The position numbers were made by a program, and so were the translations under genes. DNA of 64,000 nucleotides, from assembly GCA_035772405.1 (NCBI GenBank), contig JAYKKM010000416.1:1083501-1147500 (forward strand), given 5' to 3'. Below the pieces are notes generated by a model. The model saw only the letters and a list, made by a program, of their open reading frames with translations, did no database searches and was not told the origin of the DNA. The stretch is from Chrysogorgia sp. JL179-B06. Taxonomy: Eukaryota; Cnidaria; Anthozoa; Scleralcyonacea; Chrysogorgiidae. This document shows, in pieces, positions 32,025-40,997 of this stretch; position 1 is the stretch's first letter, and every line of letters starts with the position of its first letter.

Positions 32025-33270
32025 TTAGTATTGGATTGATTGTAGATCGTTGTTGATAAGGTTTACGAGTCCGTCGGAGAGTATGAATATTCTACACATG
32101 ACGTTCGCTGTTGTGACTTTTTTAGTGATTTCCATCAGTATTCCTGACTGAGTATTCACGATCTTTTTTCCAGTGGCGACTTTCGCGTTATCTTCGATAG
32201 ATCTAAGGTCAACAACCAAAGCGAAACCGTCTTTGTAAAACTTTTGGACAGTCATATACTGGTCATAGTCTAGTTTTAGTCCAAATAGTCGTTTCGCTTC
32301 TGCCCATAGTCTTGATTTTGGTATTCCTTGACTGTATACCATATTTGGCACGCCTTCAATAGTGAGTTTGACTGACTCTATGTTTGGGTAGACGAATTCC
32401 TCACTGTCAACTCTTGTCTTATTTGTGAAGAGTAGAACGATAGCTTTCATTGATTTTCTTGGTAGGTTAATGTTTTCGTTCACAAGTGTGATTCCTTTAT
32501 CCCACTCCACAGTTTTCATTAGCGTGACGTGCTCGTATGATAGAGATCTACCGGACGCGTATAGTCTATAGAGACGATACTTCATCAGCGATCTCTTGAC
32601 TCTCGATAGTTTCGTACTCCAATTCAAGGTTCTCCAACGTGTATCCAGCTACAGCTGATCCGGATTGAGCCACCATAATATCAGTTGCTTTGGGAAGTGT
32701 GATTATGTACCTGAGATTATTGTTCATGTTATACGGTGCGTATAAGCCATGATCTTCCAGAATCTTGTCAAGTTGAATCTTTTGTCTGGTGCCGTGAACA
32801 GAGAACATTAGACCATCGCTAACTTTTTGTACGTTTCCACTGGCCGCGCCGCTGTCATCCTTCGAGATTAACTTTCGAAGGTTCTCGTTTGCTAGGCCGT
32901 ATTCAATCATAGCCGTTCGCTCTGTTTTAGGTCTCCACAAGTCTCTGTACGTACCGATAACACTCTCACCACAGTTGTCGTACACAGTCTCACCTGCTAG
33001 TTTTATAACCAGTTTTTCAGAGAGTAGTCTCGATAGGTTATTAAGAAACCATGATTTCACGTTTGCATTTTTGAAGTCGAATAGGAGATGGAAACTGGAG
33101 GGTACCAAGCAAGTATTACCCTTTGTCTTTGGGATATCAATGTATAACTCCTCCTCTGGATTGGCTTTGTTAGGGTTAAGTGTCACAACGTGACGGGTTC
33201 TTGTGCCTTTGATAGCAGACATTTCACGACGTCTATATCCAGGAAGCAACTCTTTCTCGCTAGTATTCAT
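32025..33270 (-). pseudogene. MCP: Module A major capsid protein gene, frame broken
   Basis: Two overlapping frames carry one double-jelly-roll capsid protein. The N-terminal frame (33270 down to 32566) includes SRTRHVV-like RTRHVVTLNPNKANPEE, ETVYDNCGES, ENLRKLISKDDSGAASG and LENLELEYETIE. The C-terminal frame (to 32025) includes SLSYEHVTLM, NENINLPRKSMKAIVLLFT, NTQSGILMEITKK and ends LQSIQY. Each half aligns to the single unbroken module B protein at 44429-45652. The frame changes at about 32565-32585. Programmed frameshifting cannot be excluded, but no slippery heptamer was evident there; a one-base mutation or an assembly error are simpler. By family the protein forms trimeric hexon-like capsomers. 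Confidence 0.85.
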
Positions 33271-33292
33271 ACTATATATTATAACACGTGTT

Positions 33293-34723
33293 TTATTTCC
33301 TCTGTTTGTACTGGTCGTAGACGAACCAAGCTAGTGCTATCGCTAGGATCCACAAATTAGACGCTAACCAAGATATGCCTGCAGCTCCCCACTTTAGCGC
33401 AGTCGCCACCACGTTTAGCAGTCCAGCCAGTAGAGGGCCAGCCTTTGTGGCTAGATTAGTTATAGCTTTTCCTAGTTTTCCAAGTGCTTGACCACCTTTG
33501 AAGACAACACTTCTAGCAGATATTATAATTGTGGTGATAAAAGAGGCTATGGTTATTCCTAAAGACGAAGCGACTAACCAATTTTCTTTAAACCACTCCT
33601 TTATTTTTTGTAACCGAGTGATGTCCTCTTCTTGTTGTTCTCTAACAGTCTCACGTTCCAATTGATCTAAGGTTCTATCCCTAGCTGTCTTTAGACCTGT
33701 CAATCGTTTACTCAACTCCAACTCCTCTGCGGAGTTGGATTCCCATCTGTTGATAATGTCTATAGTCTCATTAATAGAGTTCTGAAAGTAATCGGCTTGC
33801 GCTTTTAGAAATTGTGATCTAGTGTCTGGATCGATTGTATCACTTGGGTTTAGGACACCTCTTAACTCACGATTTTCTTCTTCTGTTAACCCAAATACGT
33901 TATCGTAGTTCATCTCTGTTCTAATTACTGGGAAGTCTTCACTTGAAACTGTGGTGTCTTCTGTTCTATCGTCAGTTGTTGGGGTGTCCACATTTTCTGT
34001 TCTAACGTCAGTTGTTGTGTCGGGGATTTGACCGACCAACTGCTTAAACTGTCCAATCGCAATCTTACTTTTAATGTCTGTACTGTAGATTAAACCGTTT
34101 TTTACAGGTTTTAGTATTAGTTTAGGTTTCAAATATTTACCATCTTCTCCTACCGGTTTGAAAAGAATAGAACCTGAGGGTGTCACATATGACCTATTGA
34201 CTATATTCCTTGACACATCGTCATTACTGAGTCTTTTTTTGTACAATTTACGTATTTTTTTATCTATTAGATTGGTTCTTTCTATATCATTTTCTAAAAT
34301 CTCTTTGTTGAGTGTTTTTAGCTTACCTAACCTTCTTTTGATTTCGCTAGCCTCTTCGAAAGCTAAATTGAAGCTCTCATCGTGGACGTCATCATATGTC
34401 GCCGGTTCAGCAAACACTACTGCTGGGGCCTCAGCGGTGACATTGCTACCCTTACTAGTGATTAACACTGTCTTACCATCATCATTATCTGTGAATGATG
34501 TATCCGCGTATCTGTTTCGCACTCTGCGTTCTATGACTCTACTCTCTAGTTCGAATTCCACCCTAGTGATTCTGTCACGTATACTACTATATTCTTGTCC
34601 TGTCTCGTCTTCTGCGATTATTTTATTGAGCATGTTGAGCTCTTCTTCTAACTTCTGGTATTTACGCTCCTCAATCTCTTCACGATTTTTCATTTCGATA
34701 TCATCTAATCCTCCTTCAGCCAT
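33293..34723 (-). CDS. Module A capsid-block membrane protein, MAEGG family
   Basis: A 476-residue protein beginning MAEGGLDDIEMKN. The first two thirds are charged and helical with coiled-coil character (residues 15-190). The last 120 residues contain two or three hydrophobic segments (LVASSLGITIASFITTIII; SWLASNLWILAIALAWFVY) separated by a glycine/alanine-rich amphipathic stretch, ending in a short basic tail. The module B protein (45834-46994) shares MAEGG, the segment order and the ending. A virion-associated, membrane-active role would be plausible given the position between capsid and integrase, but no known family can be named from sequence alone. The ATG follows GTAGTGTATA. Confidence 0.8.
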   Translation of the reverse strand: MAEGGLDDIEMKNREEIEERKYQKLEEELNMLNKIIAEDETGQEYSSIRDRITRVEFELESRVIERRVRNRYADTSFTDNDDGKTVLITSKGSNVTAEAPAVVFAEPATYDDVHDESFNLAFEEASEIKRRLGKLKTLNKEILENDIERTNLIDKKIRKLYKKRLSNDDVSRNIVNRSYVTPSGSILFKPVGEDGKYLKPKLILKPVKNGLIYSTDIKSKIAIGQFKQLVGQIPDTTTDVRTENVDTPTTDDRTEDTTVSSEDFPVIRTEMNYDNVFGLTEEENRELRGVLNPSDTIDPDTRSQFLKAQADYFQNSINETIDIINRWESNSAEELELSKRLTGLKTARDRTLDQLERETVREQQEEDITRLQKIKEWFKENWLVASSLGITIASFITTIIISARSVVFKGGQALGKLGKAITNLATKAGPLLAGLLNVVATALKWGAAGISWLASNLWILAIALAWFVYDQYKQRK

Positions 34724-34729
34724 TATACA

Positions 34730-35809
34730 CTACTCAATGTTTTGAATATCACTCTCTGGTATCCATGAGTTGTGTTTACTGTCATAGCCAAGCCACTTGA
34801 CTAAGACCATTTTCTTACCTCCCACCTTCTTTCTCTTCACTATCTTCTCAACTTTGTAAACGTAATCTTTTTTATCAACAGCGGACAACTCTTCCTCGTA
34901 GAACTTACCGATGATGGGTTCCCCTTCATGGTCCTCTATCTCGTACACGGTAGGGTCACCACGTATGACCTTTGTCACTTTGAATAGCTCCTCAGTGAAG
35001 TTAGCCTCATACCCTTTTGCAAATATGCTCTTGTACTTTGATATTCTGACAGTCTCACCTACTTTAAACTTTGGTAATGGGTAGTCACCGAAATGGTGTC
35101 CAAACAATGTCGTCCATACTTCGTTTTCGTTTTTCTTGTTAACGTCTTTAGGTTTCATTAGAATAGTACTATGTTTGGTATTGTTGTAATTCTCAACGAG
35201 CTGATCTAAAATGTCAATCCACTTGTACGTTCCTTTACTGTAGAAGTACTTCCACATAGACGTCTTAAGTGTTCTGTTAAACCGTTCCACGACTGCTGCC
35301 TTTTTGTCAGAGTTCGTGCTGAAGTATTTCACGTCGTGTTTATCCAATAGATCCTTCACACCAACGTTATAGAATTCCTTACCGTCGTCAAACTGAGCCA
35401 GCTTTGGGTACTCGCCAAATCTAACCTTAGCCATCTCTAGTAACTTTGTGACAGCCTTAGTCATGTTTTTCGTGTCTTTCCTATAGACGGGTATTGCGAA
35501 AGCATACCTACTAAGGATCTCAATGGCTGTTAGTATCCAGTAGTACCCGTTGTTCTTGTGCTTGTACTTACCCATATCGACCAAGTCCATCTGTATCTGC
35601 TCACCCAGATAGTCAACAAATGTTTGTCTAAACTTATGTCTCCTAACAATCGGTTTGTACCTGGTGTACGTGTCTTGAGACTTTAACCAGTCCTTTATCT
35701 TTGCCCTACTAGCACTTAGTCCATCTTCTTGTGCCTTTTGGTACAGCCTCTCAGCGGATTGGTAACCAGTTGATGGGTTGTAGTAAATATCTCTTAGTTC
35801 TTGCTCCAT
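34730..35809 (-). CDS. INT: Module A retroviral-type integrase with chromodomain
   Basis: A 359-residue integrase (start at the ATG in GTGTATATGGAGC; an earlier in-frame GTG is rejected). The order is: an N-terminal helical part, the rve catalytic core with D75 (QMDLVDM), D142 (QFDDGKEF) and E175 (VVERFNRTLK), a small beta-barrel region (FKVGETVRISKYK), and a C-terminal chromodomain (YKVEKIVKRKK, then LVKWLGYDSKHNSWIPESD). By family it cuts and joins the AG...CT ends to target DNA with a 6-bp stagger, matching the duplication here. The chromodomain may guide the choice of site. The catalytic triad is complete. It begins 6 bp beyond the stop of the penton-like gene. Confidence 0.96.
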   Translation of the reverse strand: MEQELRDIYYNPSTGYQSAERLYQKAQEDGLSASRAKIKDWLKSQDTYTRYKPIVRRHKFRQTFVDYLGEQIQMDLVDMGKYKHKNNGYYWILTAIEILSRYAFAIPVYRKDTKNMTKAVTKLLEMAKVRFGEYPKLAQFDDGKEFYNVGVKDLLDKHDVKYFSTNSDKKAAVVERFNRTLKTSMWKYFYSKGTYKWIDILDQLVENYNNTKHSTILMKPKDVNKKNENEVWTTLFGHHFGDYPLPKFKVGETVRISKYKSIFAKGYEANFTEELFKVTKVIRGDPTVYEIEDHEGEPIIGKFYEEELSAVDKKDYVYKVEKIVKRKKVGGKKMVLVKWLGYDSKHNSWIPESDIQNIE

Positions 35810-35814
35810 ATACA

Positions 35815-36459
35815 CTACGTGATGTGTAAATCTAACAGCACCTCGCCAACGTTAATACTGTTATCGTCCTGATCTGTTATCTTGAACTCTAGTTGGTTGA
35901 TGACTCCTTTGTTTATTGGGATTTTCGACCCAACACCAAAATGTTGTACAGAGCTCTTAAGTGTCTGTGTGCTAGTTATTGGCAGTATTGCGATACAACC
36001 ACTTTTGCTACCATTAACTATGTTATTAGACCTGTCCACAATATTAGATGTTACTTGTATGTATTTCAGTCCTCTGTTAACGTTCACAACATTAGGACTG
36101 GTTTTTGTGGTGGTTATTGTAGTGTTTTCGTCAAACCCTAGAAGTTGTCCAAATTTAAACAGTTCTATTTGTTGATCAGTTGTTATCGTACACGTCGAGT
36201 CATATCTGTTAGCTACTAGCTTGACGTCTCCTAACTCTTTCAAGTCGTCGGCGATCATTTTAAAGGTATGGTACCCAGGACTAAAAACGTGATTATTACT
36301 GTTGTAAGTTATTTTGTCGTTAGCTGTGGTTACGTTAACGTAGTCCCAAAAGATGGTTGCCTTCTCAACTAGTAAGTGAGGGTCTGGGTTAGTTACTAGA
36401 GTTGACTCTGGTAGGTCTACAGTTTTCGTTGAACCACTAATCAATACTACCACTCTCAT
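35815..36459 (-). CDS. Module A penton-like minor capsid protein
   Basis: This 214-residue protein is beta-rich and has the ending LEFKITDQDDNSINVGEVLL, DLHIT, which resembles the 'ITD..G..I...GE..L.LHI' ending of Polinton minor capsid (single jelly-roll, penton) proteins. A central FGQLLGFDENTTI segment is shared with module B (48069-48767, FGELLGFPTNTTM). By family it would form the five-fold vertices of the capsid. It is transcribed away from the 574-aa gene across a 17-bp palindromic intergenic sequence. The family call is from remembered consensus, so moderate. Confidence 0.6.
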   Translation of the reverse strand: MRVVVLISGSTKTVDLPESTLVTNPDPHLLVEKATIFWDYVNVTTANDKITYNSNNHVFSPGYHTFKMIADDLKELGDVKLVANRYDSTCTITTDQQIELFKFGQLLGFDENTTITTTKTSPNVVNVNRGLKYIQVTSNIVDRSNNIVNGSKSGCIAILPITSTQTLKSSVQHFGVGSKIPINKGVINQLEFKITDQDDNSINVGEVLLDLHIT

Positions 36460-36476
36460 ATAACGTACGGTATGTT
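36460..36476. promoter_or_regulatory. Module A divergent palindromic start-site element
   Basis: Only 17 bp separate the start codons of the penton-like gene (minus) and the 574-aa gene (plus). The sequence ATAACGTACGGTATGTTAT is nearly its own complement, so both genes see the same ACGTA..TAT motif before the ATG. It matches the general module A pattern (for example CGTATAATATATGG at 40990). Confidence 0.6.
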
Positions 36477-38201
36477 ATGATGGATGAGTTCGAAAGAAAG
36501 TATCCTTACGCTGACAAGAATAGGTTTTTTCTTGATGTTGACGACAATATGCATAGACATATATTCTTCGTGACGAAAACTAATATTGGTGACATTAGTA
36601 TAGACTCGAGTAGGTTTAAGAGTAACCCGGAGTATACTAAGTATCTAACGACAAACAAACCAGTGGAGACGTTAAACAAACCAGTAGACTTCGAGACGTT
36701 GATCAGACGTTATTATGGTGAGAACTATGACAAAGTGACTAAGAACTCGAGAGACGCTATCAAGAAGGCCAAGTCGGACTTCATAAAAAAGTATCCTTAC
36801 GCCACACTGACCAAGTTTTGTTTTGAGCCTATCCAAACACGACAAGGTGACGTGACAAGGGTCGACATCTACTTCGTCAACAACGACATATTGTCGACTA
36901 ATATTACCAACGCTATATTTAAAAATGACAAGAGTATGTGGAAGTGGTTGCACAATAGCAAGTTCCCAATAGTATGGCTCTCTGGTGGAACTATCCAACC
37001 ACTATCAAAAGGTCGCAAGAACCATTGGGGACTTTGGGATGGCTATCCAACGGAAAACGCGTTGAACTATCCAGTGAACAACTTTAGAATCTTCGTTAAT
37101 CAGAAGAGCTACTTTCTCTCAAAGCTACCAATCTTACAAATAGTCACGTCAAAGACAAAGTCAAAGTGGGACGACAACGAGAGCTACTATAGGGTTGTGT
37201 TTGCAACGTATTGTGCAAGTTTCTGTTGCGGAGTGTCGTTGCAACACTTGTCACCCTCACAAGAAGTCCACCCTGTTATCACAAGTGTGATGAGGTTCCA
37301 TCTGTACTTTACTGTTAGAAGACTTCTAAGAAGGATGGAAGGTGGTGAGAGTATGAGATCGATAAGTAGAGAGTTTGACGCTGGAGAATTGTATGGTAAA
37401 ACAGACAAGATCCCTAGAAAACATTACTACCACGGTAAAGTTCTTGCTGATGGTACAACAGGCGAGGAGAGAGTCTTCACGATTAACGACGTTAAGAACG
37501 ACTACAAACGATACGTTCCTCTGGTGTCGAACGGTCTCACCAACATTGGGCGACAGTATCTAAATCAGTCTATAGAGGCCTTCGTTTACTCTACACTTGG
37601 CGCACAAGCGAGGACGCGTGTGTCAGTCGTTGGTGGTTCTGCAGGCAGTCTAGAGACTCAACAAGAGTTTAGAAAGCTGGTGGAGGATAGCGTTATAAAC
37701 TATGACGTGTCAACGTGGATTCTCAACATGAACAAGTCGATTAGAGACACTAACGTTGTCCAAAATCTAGCACTATCACCGTCTACATGGTTAATGCCAA
37801 GTAACGTGGTAATCCTCAAAAACAAAATCGCTGGGTACAACAACCTGCTAAAGACTGCTACACAGAGTATGAAGTTTGGAGTAAATAGTGGGCTAAACTA
37901 CGCACCAACGATGGAGGTTAAGAAAGTTCACCAGGAAGGTGGAGAGCACCTGGAGACACTTGACAAACAACCAAAGGTGACGCATCGTCTGACAACACCA
38001 AACGTGGCACACCAGGAAGGTGGAGAGCACCTGGAGACACTTGACAAGCCACCAAAGGTGACACATCGCATGGCAACACCAAATGTGACACACCAAGAAT
38101 ATCGTCTGGAGGTGACACGAGATAGCAACGCGACAGAGTTGTGGCTAGTTCTAGGGGCTTCCGCTGTGTCTGGCTATTTAGTGAGCAAATATGTGTTATA
38201 G
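36477..38201 (+). CDS. Module A 574-aa protein with C-terminal membrane anchor
   Basis: The product is not a recognised family. Residues 70-170 (TLIRRYYGENYDKVTKNSRD; later NDKSMWKWLHN) and 310-470 (LNQSIEAFVYSTLGAQA; DTNVVQNLALSPSTWLMPS) are conserved with module B (48790-50220), which starts about 65 residues later in the alignment. Near the end lie tandem repeats of about 26 residues (HQEGGEHLETLDK twice, plus part of a third), a single hydrophobic segment and a two- or three-residue tail: a type of C-terminal anchor. Location upstream of the fibre-like gene suggests a structural role (inference). The A copy has an N-terminal extension (residues 1-65) that is itself a diverged version of later sequence (FERKYPYADKNRFFLDVDD against FIKKYPYATLTKFCFE), so it looks like an internal duplication. 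Confidence 0.75.
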   Translation: MMDEFERKYPYADKNRFFLDVDDNMHRHIFFVTKTNIGDISIDSSRFKSNPEYTKYLTTNKPVETLNKPVDFETLIRRYYGENYDKVTKNSRDAIKKAKSDFIKKYPYATLTKFCFEPIQTRQGDVTRVDIYFVNNDILSTNITNAIFKNDKSMWKWLHNSKFPIVWLSGGTIQPLSKGRKNHWGLWDGYPTENALNYPVNNFRIFVNQKSYFLSKLPILQIVTSKTKSKWDDNESYYRVVFATYCASFCCGVSLQHLSPSQEVHPVITSVMRFHLYFTVRRLLRRMEGGESMRSISREFDAGELYGKTDKIPRKHYYHGKVLADGTTGEERVFTINDVKNDYKRYVPLVSNGLTNIGRQYLNQSIEAFVYSTLGAQARTRVSVVGGSAGSLETQQEFRKLVEDSVINYDVSTWILNMNKSIRDTNVVQNLALSPSTWLMPSNVVILKNKIAGYNNLLKTATQSMKFGVNSGLNYAPTMEVKKVHQEGGEHLETLDKQPKVTHRLTTPNVAHQEGGEHLETLDKPPKVTHRMATPNVTHQEYRLEVTRDSNATELWLVLGASAVSGYLVSKYVL

Positions 38202-38205
38202 CATA

Positions 38206-39159
38206 ATGAGTCTAAGTTATGGATTTGAGGACAGAGACTACGAGAGCGACAAAATATTAAGAAGAGCGAAGAGACATCTAGACAATGACCCTAAACTAAG
38301 CGTGAGCGGTGGGAGGATGTCTGGAGATATAGATATGGCGCTCAGGGCACTCAAAAACATAGCAGATCCAGTCGATGATTTGGACGCTATCAGTAAAAAA
38401 GTGTTGGAGTCCGTGTACTTATCACAATACTTTAAAGTGCAGTCCTATAACGTTCTGCTCGATTTTAACATCACAAAGCACACCGCGAACACGGACATGA
38501 CGCAGTTTTACCACAGTGGGACAAATAAAGTGAAAGACATTGGAAACACACTAGTGCAAAGTGTTCAATCCTATGGTCCTATTATTGGTACTGACAGTGG
38601 TCATAGCTTCCTATCCCCTACAATAACTCAATATCAACTAGAGGTTGGAATGCACTTTAACTGTCCACGTATGCAGTACTGTGACATATCCGTTTTCGTT
38701 GTATCGAGGTTAGCCAAGAGGGTGTCTACAGCAGATTGGGAGGCGATTATCTCAAACGATGATGGTTCTTGGGACAAGTTCATCGGATATAAAGGTGGTA
38801 CAACTGATAAGTTGTCGTTTGGTGGTGGCCTCCCAGCAAAGGAGTACACGTGTACAATACCAAATAGTATCGACACCACTAAGAGACACATGATATCAAT
38901 ACATTGGCAGATGGGTAACTCGCATGTTAGAGTCAACAACATAAGGTCGACAGACTCAGACTTCACAGCTAACTATAACGAGATAGGGTATCCCTATGGA
39001 ACAATATTCGCAATACATCGACCAAAATCGTTGCTCGCACCCTACGCGTACCCGTCTCTGATAGAGTTCTACGGTATGAAGATAGTCTCTGGCTACATGA
39101 CGAACCGAGACGTGCTAGTAGTTGGTGGGAAGATGATGAATGAGTATAATATAAAGTAA
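38206..39159 (+). CDS. Module A fibre-like protein: shaft motif plus LamG-like head
   Basis: From the ATG at 38206 (MSLSYGFEDRDY, matching the module B start MSLYLGHDEP) the protein has 317 residues. Residues 30-65 contain GGRMSGDIDMALRALKNIAD followed by PVDDLDAISKK, the shaft-type repeat found in phage and adenovirus-like fibres. The C-terminal 190 residues look like a concanavalin/LamG jelly roll: IHWQMGNSHVRVNN and SLIEFYGMKIVSGYM with the ending MMNEYNIK. By analogy this would bind a glycan or cell receptor. The module B copy (50229-50978) keeps the head but not the shaft motif. The ATG follows GTTATAGCATA. Confidence 0.65.
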   Translation: MSLSYGFEDRDYESDKILRRAKRHLDNDPKLSVSGGRMSGDIDMALRALKNIADPVDDLDAISKKVLESVYLSQYFKVQSYNVLLDFNITKHTANTDMTQFYHSGTNKVKDIGNTLVQSVQSYGPIIGTDSGHSFLSPTITQYQLEVGMHFNCPRMQYCDISVFVVSRLAKRVSTADWEAIISNDDGSWDKFIGYKGGTTDKLSFGGGLPAKEYTCTIPNSIDTTKRHMISIHWQMGNSHVRVNNIRSTDSDFTANYNEIGYPYGTIFAIHRPKSLLAPYAYPSLIEFYGMKIVSGYMTNRDVLVVGGKMMNEYNIK

Positions 39160-39164
39160 GATAT

Positions 39165-39737
39165 ATGAAGAAGAAGTCAGTTATTGTTTTCAATCACATA
39201 TCAAAGGACATGTCAGAGGAGGAGACACTAGAGCTCAAACGCTTGTACGCGTACTACCACAAGCTAGAAGCCTGTTACAAATGGAAATATAAGAGGTTGA
39301 AGAAAATTAAACTATCGTTGAACATGACTAGCATAGGGTTAACAACAGTAGGGATTGTAGCTGGATCGGTAACTGTTAACCCTATAATTATTGCTTGTAT
39401 TAGTGGTCCTGGCGTGGTCATTCAAGGCTACTTGGCTAAATCCAATCTGACGAGTAGAGTGGAGCACTGTAAGTTCGCACACAATAGCTACAAAAAGATA
39501 CTGACACAACTAAGATCGTATCTTAGAGGTCTTCCTTACAACGAGTCAATGTTCCTTTCAGACGTTAAAGTGTTGGACGATAATGTGACTGACTTATGCC
39601 CACCAATCAACGGAATGGTGAAAAGGTACAATAAAGTATACGAGACACAAGGGGGGTCCGGTTCCGACCTCCCTTTAGACACAGGTCTACACATAAGAAC
39701 CAAGGGTGTTTTCCGCATAAAAGACGACGAAAACTGA
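39165..39737 (+). CDS. Module A two-TM protein with helical tail
   Basis: A 190-residue protein: a helical N-terminus with LKRLYAYYHKLEACYKWKYK, then two adjoining hydrophobic segments (SIGLTTVGIVAGSVTV; IIIACISGPGVVIQGYL), then a long amphipathic helical part (VEHCKFAHNSYKKILTQLR). This order (amphipathic helix, two TM, long helices) resembles SLATT-type proteins and the module B protein at 42043-42756, although I see no direct alignment. It has no positional match in module B. The stop overlaps a perfect 10-bp-arm hairpin at 39735-39757, a possible terminator or processing signal. Confidence 0.65.
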   Translation: MKKKSVIVFNHISKDMSEEETLELKRLYAYYHKLEACYKWKYKRLKKIKLSLNMTSIGLTTVGIVAGSVTVNPIIIACISGPGVVIQGYLAKSNLTSRVEHCKFAHNSYKKILTQLRSYLRGLPYNESMFLSDVKVLDDNVTDLCPPINGMVKRYNKVYETQGGSGSDLPLDTGLHIRTKGVFRIKDDEN

Positions 39738-39757
39738 GGTCCCAGAGTGGGACCTCA
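39735..39757 (+). terminator. Hairpin at the end of the two-TM gene
   Basis: TGAGGTCCCA, GAG loop, TGGGACCTCA: perfect 10-bp arms that include the stop codon. Whether it acts in transcription end or mRNA 3' processing is unknown. Confidence 0.4.
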
Positions 39758-39792
39758 GAGTCACTTATAATATTACACACAGTGTATTATAT

Positions 39793-40599
39793 ATGACGAG
39801 CCTTGTCAAAAATTTCAGTTTTGAGAACAATTCAGTCACGACTATTAAAGATGGAGACAACATATGGTTCCATGGAAAAGAAGTCGCTAAGGCACTAGGG
39901 TATAAAAACGCGAAGTGGGCTATCAGTGTACACGTTGACGATATATATAAGGTCAAACGAGATGTGTTTGAAGGGGGGCGCGAATCACGCCCCCCTTTAA
40001 ACTTGCAACCAAACATGATACTCGTGTCGGAGCCAGGAGTTTACTCTCTAGTCTTCTCGTCGAAACTTGAGTCAGCCAAGAAGTTTCAAAAATGGGTATT
40101 CACAGAAGTCCTACCGTCTATTAGAAAGACGGGTCAGTACACACAATGCAACCAGTTATCAATAATGAACGAGACAGACTTGCATTATAATATAGTTAAA
40201 TATATTAGAGAGTATCATCCAACAATAGTCATCCCAGGGTTGGGAGAGTACCAAGACACATCTACTAAAAGAATAGATGGATGGAAGAAGGGTTACAGTG
40301 GCGGACAACCAGATTTGATAGTTCCGCAACTACATAAGAGATACAATGGATTTGCTATAGAGCTCAAAACACCGAAAGGTAACGGGGTTATTAGGAATAA
40401 CCAGATGAGGGTATTAAGAAGACTAAGATCACAAGGGTACAACACATTATTATCCTCAGACCAACATGAGATAATACATTTCATAGAGACATATATGAGA
40501 GACTCCAGGGTTCTGTGTGAGTATTGTAATAGAAGATTTAAGAGTGAAACCACACTGTCTAATCACCAAAGATACTTTCATAGAATACTCTATCTGTGA
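39793..40599 (+). CDS. BRO-N / VRR-NUC / C2H2 zinc-finger fusion protein
   Basis: This 268-residue protein joins three parts. Residues 1-115 form a BRO-N domain (FSFENNSVTTIKDGDNIWF, GKEVAKALGYKN, FQKWVFTEVLPSIRKTGQY), a DNA-binding domain of large DNA viruses and phages. Residues 130-235 look like a VRR-NUC nuclease of the PD-(D/E)xK type: SGGQPDLIVPQLHKR, then FAIELKTPKGNG with the E-x-K pair and a following NNQMRVLRRLRSQGY. The end is a C2H2 finger (CEYCNRRFKSETTLSNHQRY, then H). It could bind and cut DNA during replication or recombination; the target is unknown. It occurs only in module A. The ATG follows GTGTATTATAT. Confidence 0.75.
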   Translation: MTSLVKNFSFENNSVTTIKDGDNIWFHGKEVAKALGYKNAKWAISVHVDDIYKVKRDVFEGGRESRPPLNLQPNMILVSEPGVYSLVFSSKLESAKKFQKWVFTEVLPSIRKTGQYTQCNQLSIMNETDLHYNIVKYIREYHPTIVIPGLGEYQDTSTKRIDGWKKGYSGGQPDLIVPQLHKRYNGFAIELKTPKGNGVIRNNQMRVLRRLRSQGYNTLLSSDQHEIIHFIETYMRDSRVLCEYCNRRFKSETTLSNHQRYFHRILYL

Positions 40600-40680
40600 G
40601 ACGACCTGTTAGACGACCTGTTAGATGATCTGCGAGATGACTGTGAGATGGTCTGTGACGAGATATCACGTATGGTATAG

Positions 40681-40980
40681 ATGACTGACAACGAGTCCGT
40701 ACCTATTATAACGTCGACAACAAAGGTCAAAGACCCTAAGAGAGTAGAGGCAGGCAAACGCTTGGCTGCTATATCTAAAGCAGCCAAAGAGAGGAAGATG
40801 AGAGAGAGAGTGATAAGTGAGGACGATAGTTTTAACTACGGATACATCACAGGCACTATAGGAGTGGTAATAGCCGCTGGTTCACTGTATTACACGATGA
40901 GGCAAGACAAACAAGTAGTGACCGAAGAGCCTAAGACCGTTGTTGTAAAACCATCACGTAAACTCGACAGCCTCGATTAA
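40681..40980 (+). CDS. Module A small single-TM protein (KDPKRVEAGKRLAAISKAAK family)
   Basis: The 99-residue protein has the basic motif KDPKRVEAGKRLAAISKAAK near residues 19-38, one membrane segment (YITGTIGVVIAAGSLYYTM) and ends KLDSLD. Module B encodes the relative at 52379-52747 in opposite orientation (KDPKMVERGKLAAISKAAKA, a TM, and ending DLESFD). A membrane-inserted virion protein with a basic nucleic-acid-facing side is possible. The ATG follows ACGTATGGTATAG. A row of GACGACCTGTTA-like repeats lies upstream at 40597-40650. Confidence 0.75.
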   Translation: MTDNESVPIITSTTKVKDPKRVEAGKRLAAISKAAKERKMRERVISEDDSFNYGYITGTIGVVIAAGSLYYTMRQDKQVVTEEPKTVVVKPSRKLDSLD

Positions 40981-40997
40981 AACATATCGTATAATAT

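Noticed and set aside
32565..32585. Programmed ribosomal frameshift in the module A capsid gene
   Set aside because: No clear slippery heptamer or following stem seen, and the module B capsid gene is a single frame; a mutation or assembly error is simpler.
33293..34745. A 195-codon plus-strand frame at 34158-34745 opposite the membrane protein
   Set aside because: Serine/leucine-rich antisense shadow of a conserved minus-strand gene.
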